Below are positions 1-5,017 of a stretch of DNA of 5,017 nt, piece after piece. The stretch covers positions 1-5,017 of the forward strand of contig JAOZRP010000198.1 in NCBI GenBank assembly GCA_029940125.1. The letters run 5' to 3'. The stretch comes from a bacterium. GTDB lineage: Bacteria > Desulfobacterota > Anaeroferrophillalia > Anaeroferrophillales > Anaeroferrophillaceae. The position numbers were made by a program, and so were the translations under genes. The notes below the pieces were generated by a model that had not been told where the DNA came from, searched no databases, and saw only the letters and a list, made by a program, of their open reading frames with translations. Position 1 is the stretch's first letter. The number at the start of each line of letters is the position of its first letter.

Positions 1-54
1 GAAATTGTCGGGAATACATTCAGGATGTTCGGGCTTGGCTCATAGCGGTATTGG

Positions 55-89
55 CTGCCGAACGAATCACACGATGTGATTCGCGGCGG
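55..89. repeat. Internal hairpin 1 of the 5' element
   Basis: A perfect 9-bp stem (63-71 with 75-83) closes a three-base CGA loop. The stem continues as GCCG 57-60 with CGGC 84-87 after a two-base AA bulge, then one G-T and one C-G pair. The apical part, CACACGATGTG at 68-78, is identical to that of the second hairpin, while the lower stems differ. Confidence 0.65.
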
Positions 90-93
90 ACGC

Positions 94-121
94 CTCGGAG
101 CGGCACACGATGTGCCGCGAG
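94..121. repeat. Internal hairpin 2 of the 5' element
   Basis: CGGCACA (101-107) pairs with TGTGCCG (111-117) around a CGA loop. The stem can be extended either by G100-C118 or, after a GAG bulge, by CTCG 94-97 with CGAG 118-121. It shares the 11-base top CACACGATGTG (104-114) with hairpin 1, exactly 36 bp away, and has the same plan of upper stem, purine bulge on the 5' side and lower stem. Confidence 0.6.
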
Positions 122-168
122 AATGAGCGAGAGCCATGCCGGAACATCCTGATACCCTGATTTTGGTT

Positions 169-185
169 GCGGGCGTTAAGCCCGC
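169..185. repeat. GC-rich hairpin just upstream of the dedA-type gene
   Basis: GCGGGC (169-174) and GCCCGC (180-185) form a 6-bp perfect stem around a GTTAA loop, ending 20 bp before the dedA-type start codon. It is followed by GTTAG rather than a T-run, so it does not look like a conventional rho-independent terminator. If transcribed with the gene, it would lie in the leader close to the ribosome binding region. Its right arm and tail resemble the hairpin at the far end of the window (4995-5016). Confidence 0.5.
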
Positions 186-205
186 GTTAGATTGAAAGTA
201 CATTC

Positions 206-820
206 ATGCATAAAATATTGACCTCAGTGGTAACCACCATTATCGCCATTGTCGGCAAGCTGGGATACAGCGGCATTGTCATCATGATGTTTCTGGAAAG
301 TTCCTTTTTTCCCTTTCCCAGTGAAGTGGTCATTCCACCGGCCGGCTACCTTGCCAGCCTTGGACGGATGAATATGTATCTGGTGGTGGCCGCCGGCATT
401 TTCGGCAGCATTCTGGGCGCGCTCTTCAACTACTGGCTGGCAGTAAAATTCGGGCGGCCGGCCATTCTCAGGTTCGGCCACTATTTCGGCCTGAATGAAA
501 CAAAATTCAACCGGGTGGAACAATTATTCCGCCGCCACGGCAATTTCAGCACCTTCGTCGGCCGGCTGATCCCGGGTGTCCGCCAGTACATCTCATTTCC
601 GGCCGGGCTGGCCCGCATGCCGATCACGCCCTTCATTCTTTATACCGGCCTGGGAGCCGGCATCTGGATTGTCATTCTGGCTATTATTGGCTACCTGGTC
701 GGCAACAACCAGGAACTGATTAAACGATATTCCCACCAGTCATTCTACTACCTGCTGCCGGCAATTATCATTATCACCGGCGTCTACATCTGGTATCAGC
801 GCAAAAAACAAAAAGCATGA
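206..820 (+). CDS. DedA family (VTT/SNARE-associated domain) inner-membrane protein
   Basis: This 204-residue polytopic membrane protein has the usual DedA length. The family is known for envelope lipid flipping or recycling (undecaprenyl phosphate or phosphatidylethanolamine) and proton-motive-force-linked envelope homeostasis; the substrate here cannot be told. Residues 29-40 carry the acidic re-entrant-loop signature FLESSFFPFPSE, with E31 and E40 as the likely key acids. Residues 119-126, GRLIPGVR, carry the paired arginines R120 and R126 that correspond to the essential pair of E. coli YqjA, followed by the typical FPAGLARMP stretch (131-139). Hydrophobic segments lie near 10-30, 57-80, 141-166 and 180-197, and the C-terminus is basic. 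An in-frame TAG at 188-190 leaves ATG 206 as the only reasonable start. Its ribosome site is weak (GAAAG at 194-198, 7 nt spacer). The gene stands alone on its strand and converges with pckA. Confidence 0.93.
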   Translation: MHKILTSVVTTIIAIVGKLGYSGIVIMMFLESSFFPFPSEVVIPPAGYLASLGRMNMYLVVAAGIFGSILGALFNYWLAVKFGRPAILRFGHYFGLNETKFNRVEQLFRRHGNFSTFVGRLIPGVRQYISFPAGLARMPITPFILYTGLGAGIWIVILAIIGYLVGNNQELIKRYSHQSFYYLLPAIIIITGVYIWYQRKKQKA

Positions 821-825
821 AAAAA

Positions 826-856
826 GGCGGGTCCCCACGGACCCGCCTATTATTTT
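826..856. terminator. Bidirectional rho-independent terminator between convergent genes
   Basis: A perfect 9-bp stem (GGCGGGTCC 826-834, GGACCCGCC 839-847) has a four-base CCAC loop. On the + strand it is followed by TATTATTTT, 6 bp after the dedA-type stop. On the - strand it is followed by six T residues (complement of A820-A825), so it also ends pckA transcripts about 47 bp after the pckA stop. The - direction has the better T-run. Confidence 0.92.
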
Positions 857-893
857 ACCAGCATCTATCGAAGCAACAACATTAAGATGCCCT

Positions 894-2537
894 TTATTTC
901 CCCGGGCACTGACTAACCACTTCCGGAGCAATATTCTTCTGACCGTAGGCCTTGTCAAAATGGGCGGCAAATTCCTTCGCCAGTTTGGCAGCCCGCTGAT
1001 CAAAAGCCTGCTTGTCAGGCCAGGTATCCCGAGGATTCAGGATTTCAGCCGGCACCCCGGGACAACTTTGGGGCACCTGAATGTGAAACAGGTTGTCCTC
1101 GCGGTAATCAACTTTTTTCAATTCGCCGTTCAGCGCCGCCCGTACCAAACTCCTGGTAACGTCGATATCCATGCGCTCGCCGACACCATAGGGTCCGCCG
1201 CTCCAACCGGTATTTACCAGATACACTTCCGTACCGTGGGCTTTCATCCGCTCACCCAGCATACTGGCATACACATCTGGGTTGCGGGGCATAAACGGCT
1301 CTCCAAAGAAGCGGGAAAAAGTGGTAACCGGTTCAACAATGCCGGTTTCCGTCCCAGCCAGCTTGCTGGTATAGCCCATCAGGAACCAGATCATGGCCTG
1401 GAACGGCGTCAACCTGGCGATGGGAGGCAGAACGCCGTTGGCATCGGCAGTCAGGAAAAGGATGGTGGTCGGATGACCGCCAACCGAAGACTTCTTGATA
1501 TTCTTCAAGCAGGAAAGCAGGTAGGAACCACGGGAATTGGGGGTAATCCGATCATCGTCAAAATCAAAATGCCCCGTGGGGTAAATCATGGCGTTTTCGA
1601 CGATGGAACCATGCTCCAGGTACGGAGCTTCATGCATGATCGCATCATAGATGTCCGGCTCCTTCTGTGGATCAAGATTGATCAGCTTGGCATAACAGCC
1701 GTTTTCAAAGTTGGCAATGCCCCGGTCGCTCCATCCATGTTCATCATCGCCAAGCAATGCCCTTTCCGGGTCAGCAGAAAGGGTCGTTTTTCCTGTGCCC
1801 GACAAGCCCAGCAGCAGGGCAACATCACCATCAGGACCTTCATTGGCCGAGCAGTGGAGAGGCAGAATGTTCTCCGCCGGCAGATAGTAATTCATCACCG
1901 TAAACATCAGCTTCTTGACACTGCCGCAGTAGGCGGAACCATAAACGATGCCGATGGAACGATCCATATCCATGGCCACCGCCATGTTGCTGGTCAGTCC
2001 ATCGGGCATTTTCCTCAACCGCCCGTCATAACGCTGGCGCTCAAGCTTGTCGTAAGGCAGCACCAGCAGGGTAAAACCACGCCGGGCAAAAACGCTGTTT
2101 TCAATATTTTCGGGAACCTCTCTGAACATGTTGTCGGTAAAAAGGGCAACCAGGGAGAAGTCTGTAATGGTCCTGGTGGGCAGGGCATAGGCGGCGTCAG
2201 CACCGATCACCCGGTCAGTCACGTAGAGACGCTCCTTCCTGGAAAAAGTAGCCAGCGCGTCGGCTAAAAGCATGTCAAAGGTTTCTTCATCGATGGGAAT
2301 GTTGTTGGGAGAATCCCAATCGATATTGTCCTGGCTCGCCGGCCGTTTCACAATCACCGTATCCTTGGGGCTGCGGCCAGTTGATTCAGGCGGCGTCCAG
2401 GTGGCCACCGCCCCGTTGGCGGCAATGATGACTTCACGATTATCCACCGTTGCCTGGATCAATGATTTGCGGGAGGGGTTCAGCTCCACTTTTGCATGTT
2501 TATCCAACATGCCCTGCACTTGACTTTGTACATCCAT
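894..2537 (-). CDS. pckA: Phosphoenolpyruvate carboxykinase (ATP), EC 4.1.1.49
   Basis: This cytosolic enzyme interconverts oxaloacetate + ATP and PEP + CO2 + ADP. It is the entry to gluconeogenesis and, in some anaerobes, runs in the carboxylating direction. At 547 residues it is full length (E. coli PckA is 540). Visible motifs in order are the substrate-binding TGRSPKD (53-59, R55), the YCGSVKK block (203-209, with metal ligand K209), H228 in LHCSAN, the P-loop GLSGTGKTTL (244-253), the metal-binding GDDEHGW (263-269, D265), FENGCYAK (277-284), NSRGSY (334-339, R336) and GYTSKLAGTE (388-397). All catalytic residues are present. The block reads YCGSVKK where E. coli has YAGEIKK, a modest divergence. 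An in-frame TGA at 2544-2546 fixes ATG 2537 as the start, with AGGAG 9 nt upstream. It lies 91 bp downstream of the TPR lipoprotein gene on the same strand. Confidence 0.98.
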   Translation of the reverse strand: MDVQSQVQGMLDKHAKVELNPSRKSLIQATVDNREVIIAANGAVATWTPPESTGRSPKDTVIVKRPASQDNIDWDSPNNIPIDEETFDMLLADALATFSRKERLYVTDRVIGADAAYALPTRTITDFSLVALFTDNMFREVPENIENSVFARRGFTLLVLPYDKLERQRYDGRLRKMPDGLTSNMAVAMDMDRSIGIVYGSAYCGSVKKLMFTVMNYYLPAENILPLHCSANEGPDGDVALLLGLSGTGKTTLSADPERALLGDDEHGWSDRGIANFENGCYAKLINLDPQKEPDIYDAIMHEAPYLEHGSIVENAMIYPTGHFDFDDDRITPNSRGSYLLSCLKNIKKSSVGGHPTTILFLTADANGVLPPIARLTPFQAMIWFLMGYTSKLAGTETGIVEPVTTFSRFFGEPFMPRNPDVYASMLGERMKAHGTEVYLVNTGWSGGPYGVGERMDIDVTRSLVRAALNGELKKVDYREDNLFHIQVPQSCPGVPAEILNPRDTWPDKQAFDQRAAKLAKEFAAHFDKAYGQKNIAPEVVSQCPGK

Positions 2538-2546
2538 TCCATCTCA

Positions 2547-2551
2547 CTCCT
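2547..2551 (-). promoter_or_regulatory. Ribosome binding site of pckA
   Basis: AGGAG on the - strand lies 9 nt from ATG 2537. A second ATG (2540-2542), in another frame, lies only 4 nt from it and would not encode PckA, so the spacing and the in-frame stop support 2537. Confidence 0.8.
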
Positions 2552-2564
2552 TTTCCCCTATAAA

Positions 2565-2576
2565 AAGTTATAACTT
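2565..2576. promoter_or_regulatory. 12-bp perfect palindrome in the pckA upstream gap (possible operator or -10 region)
   Basis: AAGTTATAACTT is a perfect 12-bp palindrome centred 34 bp before the pckA start. It contains TATAAC on the - strand, which would serve as a -10 box and give a leader of roughly 25 nt. I find no good -35 hexamer at 16-19 bp upstream, so a sigma-70 promoter is only a suggestion. A regulator binding the palindrome would block such a promoter. The rest of the 91-bp gap (2538-2628) holds no recognisable terminator for the TPR gene, so read-through into pckA is possible. Confidence 0.3.
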
Positions 2577-2628
2577 ACGCCAGCTGCTGCTGCAGGAAAT
2601 TCATACCGGCAACGGCAACCGATTTAAC

Positions 2629-4935
2629 TTAAGCTTGTTTTAACTCTTTCAACATTTTCCTGGCTTCCTCGGCACCATCAAAAGTCGAAGACAGTGAAAG
2701 GGCATGTTCCAGCGCCCGGGCGCCGGCGGCTTTGTCGCCGCCTTTGGCTAGCGCCATGCCCAAATGGTAATGGACCACCGGGTTGTCTCCCAGCTTTTCA
2801 GCCGCTTCCCGCAGGTAGACCGCCGCCCGGGTAAAAATATTTTTCTTGTAATAGATCCACCCTAAAGTATCAGTTATCCGCGGGTCATCGGGACGCAGCC
2901 GCTTGGCATCCTCGGCCAGCGACAAGGCCCGGTCAATGTTGCCGCCGTGTTCAGCATACAGCCACGCCAGGTTGTTCATCGCCGGCACAAACTCGGCATT
3001 GACCTGCAGGGCGTCCTCGTAGCTTTTCATTGCTTCCTGATAACGCCCGCCCTGCTCGCGGATGATTCCCAGCAGCATGTAAGGGGACAGCACTTTCGGG
3101 TTGACCGCGATCACCTCTTCATACTTCTTTTCGGCCTCAGCAAGTTTTCCCTGGCGCTGGTAAAGTCCGCCTAAATAAACATAGGAAGAAAGGAGCTCGG
3201 GGTTTTTGCCGATGGCGGTTTCAAAAGATTTTTTCGCCAGTTCAAGTTTTTGGGTGCTTAGGTATATTCTTCCCATCAGGTTGTCGGCAAAGGCATCCCG
3301 GGGATCGCGCTCAAGCAGGGTGCGGCAGAAGGCCAAAGCCTGGTCGGGATGCTTGTTGATCATGTGAACGGCAACCACTTCGGCCGCCACATCTTTCAGC
3401 TGCGGATTCAGTGACAGCGCCTTTTCATAATCCACCAGGGCCTGGGAATATTTTTTCTGCAGACGATACAGCAGGCCCCGCTGGGCGTAGCCACCGGGGT
3501 TGTCAGGCTGGAGGGCAATCATGCGGTTATACACTTTCAAAGCTTCCGGTCCGTTCCGCCGGGCAACCAGGATTTTCCCCTGCAGGTCAAGGGCCCGGTA
3601 GTTGTCAGGCTGACCGTCCACTACCTCCTTAATCAAGGTCAAGGCTTCATCAAACTGCCGCTGCAGGTAGGCCAGTCGGGCCAGCTGGTAGCTGGTATTC
3701 AAGTTGCCGGGAGCCAGCTTTTTCGCCTTTTCCAGTTCATGCACCGCCTGATTCAGGTTTCCGGCCGCGGACATGGCCAGCCCCAGGTAGTAATGAACCG
3801 GAGCAAAATTAGGACGATTTTCCACCACGTATCGGAAATCACTTATGGCATCCTGTATCTTCTGACCACCAAGCAATAAGCGGCCGCGCAGATAGCGGGC
3901 GTAATAGTTTTTCTCATTGGCAGCCAATACCTGTTTAACCAATGGCTCAGCCAGGTCCGCCTGTTTGCGGTCCAGATACAGCTCCGCCAGCTTCAGCTTG
4001 GCCGACTCCGATTTGGGATCCGTTTTAACCGCCTGTTTAAAGCTTGACAATGCCTGATCATTTTTCCCTGTCTTCACATAAAAATCACCCAGCATGAGCA
4101 TGGCGTCGGCATCGCCGGGAAATTTTTCCACCATCTTCCGCAGCGTTGCTTCGGCTTTTTGAACATCTCCCAGCTGCGACAGGTAAAAGTTGACCAGCAC
4201 CAGCCGCAGGCCCTTGTTGGCGGGATTTTTTTCTACCAGGGATTCGTACAGCTGCCGGGCCTCTGATTTGCGACCGGCAGCTACATACATGCGGGCCAGG
4301 GACAACGAAGCGTTAACATTCTTCGGATCCATGGCAATGGCCTTTTGCAGATGCACAAAAGCCTGATCAAACTTCTTCTGCCGGCCATAAAAATTTCCCA
4401 GGACAATATGGGTATTCAGCCTTTTCGGATCCTGCTTCAAGGCCCGCAGGTAATTTTTCTCCGCTTCGTCATAAGCACCGTCACGGACCTGCAGGTGTCC
4501 TAAAATCATCAAAGCCTCGATATTGTCAGGTTCTTTCTCCAGCACCAGCTGAACCTTTTTCATGGACTCATCGTACTTCCCGGCCAAGAGGAAAAATCCG
4601 GCCAGCTTCAGATGAGCCGCGGTCATTTCGGGATCAAGGGTGGCAGCGTTGTAAAATTCCCGCACCGCCTGTTTCGGCTCCTGCAATTTCAGGTAGACTT
4701 CACCCAGCTGGTAATGCGCCTTGGCATCCTTGGGATCAATCTGCACCACGTTCAGATATTCAATCCGGGCTTCCTTGTATTTTTCAGCCTTCACATAATC
4801 CTGGGCCCGCTGAAGATGATCGGCTTTCTTCTGAGCCGGATTTTTGCTGCAGCCAAACAAAATGGCGATACAGGCAAACATCATTAATGCCATCAATACT
4901 GCCGTTTTCCATTGTCTTGCCTTGCTTATCATCAT
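2629..4935 (-). CDS. Large TPR-repeat lipoprotein (21 tandem TPRs)
   Basis: This 768-residue protein probably acts as an envelope-anchored scaffold for protein-protein contacts; its partners cannot be told. The N-terminus has basic residues (K5, R7, K10), a hydrophobic core (about 11-27) and a lipobox-like LFGC with C29 as the probable lipidated cysteine. Ser at +2 would favour outer-membrane sorting by the E. coli rule. From residue 36 to 751 the protein divides without gaps into 21 TPR units of 34 residues, two of them with one extra residue, followed by a 17-residue capping helix (752-768). Seventeen units end with the helix-breaking proline (DP, NP or similar). The overall plan resembles the PrsT/TIGR02917-type TPR lipoproteins of exosortase/PEP-CTERM exopolysaccharide loci, but no such genes are visible here, so I give no symbol. 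An in-frame TAA at 4945-4947 limits the start to the tandem ATGs at 4935 or 4932. Confidence 0.95.
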   Translation of the reverse strand: MMISKARQWKTAVLMALMMFACIAILFGCSKNPAQKKADHLQRAQDYVKAEKYKEARIEYLNVVQIDPKDAKAHYQLGEVYLKLQEPKQAVREFYNAATLDPEMTAAHLKLAGFFLLAGKYDESMKKVQLVLEKEPDNIEALMILGHLQVRDGAYDEAEKNYLRALKQDPKRLNTHIVLGNFYGRQKKFDQAFVHLQKAIAMDPKNVNASLSLARMYVAAGRKSEARQLYESLVEKNPANKGLRLVLVNFYLSQLGDVQKAEATLRKMVEKFPGDADAMLMLGDFYVKTGKNDQALSSFKQAVKTDPKSESAKLKLAELYLDRKQADLAEPLVKQVLAANEKNYYARYLRGRLLLGGQKIQDAISDFRYVVENRPNFAPVHYYLGLAMSAAGNLNQAVHELEKAKKLAPGNLNTSYQLARLAYLQRQFDEALTLIKEVVDGQPDNYRALDLQGKILVARRNGPEALKVYNRMIALQPDNPGGYAQRGLLYRLQKKYSQALVDYEKALSLNPQLKDVAAEVVAVHMINKHPDQALAFCRTLLERDPRDAFADNLMGRIYLSTQKLELAKKSFETAIGKNPELLSSYVYLGGLYQRQGKLAEAEKKYEEVIAVNPKVLSPYMLLGIIREQGGRYQEAMKSYEDALQVNAEFVPAMNNLAWLYAEHGGNIDRALSLAEDAKRLRPDDPRITDTLGWIYYKKNIFTRAAVYLREAAEKLGDNPVVHYHLGMALAKGGDKAAGARALEHALSLSSTFDGAEEARKMLKELKQA

Positions 4936-4939
4936 GCCA

Positions 4940-4944
4940 TCCTT
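4940..4944 (-). promoter_or_regulatory. Ribosome binding site of the TPR lipoprotein gene; bears on the choice of start
   Basis: AAGGA on the - strand is only 4 nt from the first ATG (4933-4935) but 7 nt from the second (4930-4932). The second methionine is therefore the better-spaced start, giving a 767-residue product. The signal peptide is unaffected. Confidence 0.6.
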
Positions 4945-4994
4945 TTATAAGAAGTTACCATATAATGTCCGGAATGTTCGGCCAGTCCTTTACG

Positions 4995-5011
4995 GCCGGT
5001 TCACAGCCGGC
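4995..5011. repeat. GC-rich hairpin in the 5' flank of the TPR gene
   Basis: GCCGG (4995-4999) pairs with CCGGC (5007-5011) around a 7-base loop. An overlapping alternative pairs CGGCC 4979-4983 with GGCCG 4994-4998. The right arm and tail, AGCCGGCATTAG (5005-5016), match AGCCCGCGTTAG (179-190) at 10 of 12 positions. The window ends here, so the full element is not visible. The remaining flank (4936-4994) has AT-rich stretches (TTATAT on the - strand near 4960-4965) but no convincing promoter pair. Confidence 0.4.
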
Positions 5012-5017
5012 ATTAGT

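Larger units (their letters stand above)
21..151. repeat. Nested inverted repeat, about 131 bp, multi-hairpin element
   Basis: The outer arms at 21-41 and 131-151 are inverted copies matching at 19 of 21 positions (mismatches at pairs 31/141 and 35/137). The first ten bases, CAGGATGTTC, pair perfectly with GAACATCCTG at 142-151. Between the arms are two further hairpins (55-89 and 94-121), so the transcript or single strand could fold into a branched structure closed by the long outer stem. An alternative inner pairing, GCTCAT at 38-43 with ATGAGC at 123-128, competes with the base of the outer stem. No ORF is evident inside. It resembles the intergenic palindromic repeat families of bacteria (REP/BIME or MITE-like) in architecture, but I cannot assign it to a named family or show from this window that it is multicopy. 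A structured RNA is the alternative. Confidence 0.6.

Noticed and set aside
21..151. Nested repeat considered as a CRISPR fragment or known riboswitch
   Set aside because: There is no repeat-spacer periodicity (only two short copies of an 11-mer), and I recognise no conserved core of a known riboswitch class.
169..185. GC-rich hairpin considered as a rho-independent terminator
   Set aside because: The stem is followed by GTTAGATTG rather than a T-run on the + strand. On the - strand the following bases (AACCAAAATC) also lack a T-run.
740..1003. 87-codon - strand open frame across the dedA/pckA junction
   Set aside because: It overlaps the 3' ends of both real genes and runs through the strong terminator at 826-856.
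960..2267. 435-codon open frame on the + strand, antisense to pckA
   Set aside because: It lies entirely within pckA, which has all its catalytic motifs. The translation shows no recognisable domain and is low-complexity in the way typical of antisense shadows of GC-rich genes.
2272..2523. 83-codon + strand open frame opposite the 5' part of pckA
   Set aside because: It is wholly antisense to conserved PckA sequence, without a ribosome binding site or recognisable product.
2629..4935. TPR gene considered as a PEP-CTERM/exosortase system component (prsT)
   Set aside because: The architecture fits, but no exosortase, PEP-CTERM or polysaccharide genes lie in the window, so the specific assignment is not supported.

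Overview
This is an ordinary-looking stretch of bacterial chromosome with three intact protein genes: a DedA-family membrane protein on the + strand, and ATP-dependent PEP carboxykinase (pckA) and a very long TPR lipoprotein on the - strand. The moderate-to-high GC content, the ATP-type PckA and the large outer-envelope-type TPR lipoprotein suggest a Gram-negative bacterium. My best guess is a deltaproteobacterial lineage (Desulfuromonadia/Desulfobulbia-like). This rests on protein flavour only, not on any marker gene.

Layout: positions 1-205 are non-coding and hold an elaborate nested inverted repeat (21-151) with two internal hairpins sharing the same apical sequence, plus a separate GC-rich hairpin (169-185) just before the dedA-type gene. 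The DedA gene (206-820, +) converges on pckA (894-2537, -). The 73-bp gap between them holds a perfect 9-bp-stem terminator with A/T tracts on both sides, so it can serve both genes. Upstream of pckA is a 91-bp gap with a 12-bp perfect palindrome and no visible terminator. The TPR lipoprotein gene (2629-4935, -) precedes it in the same direction. The last 82 bp are the 5' flank of the TPR gene and hold another GC-rich hairpin whose right arm resembles the one before dedA.

The genes do not form an obvious pathway. PckA links oxaloacetate and PEP in central metabolism, the DedA protein is an inner-membrane lipid-transport-type protein, and the TPR lipoprotein is probably an envelope protein-protein scaffold. 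pckA and the TPR gene could be co-transcribed, but the gap is large enough for pckA to have its own promoter. I see no defence system, mobile-element gene, CRISPR array, tRNA or rRNA. The parts least explained by known features are the structured non-coding DNA at both ends of the window and the unusually regular 21-repeat TPR protein.
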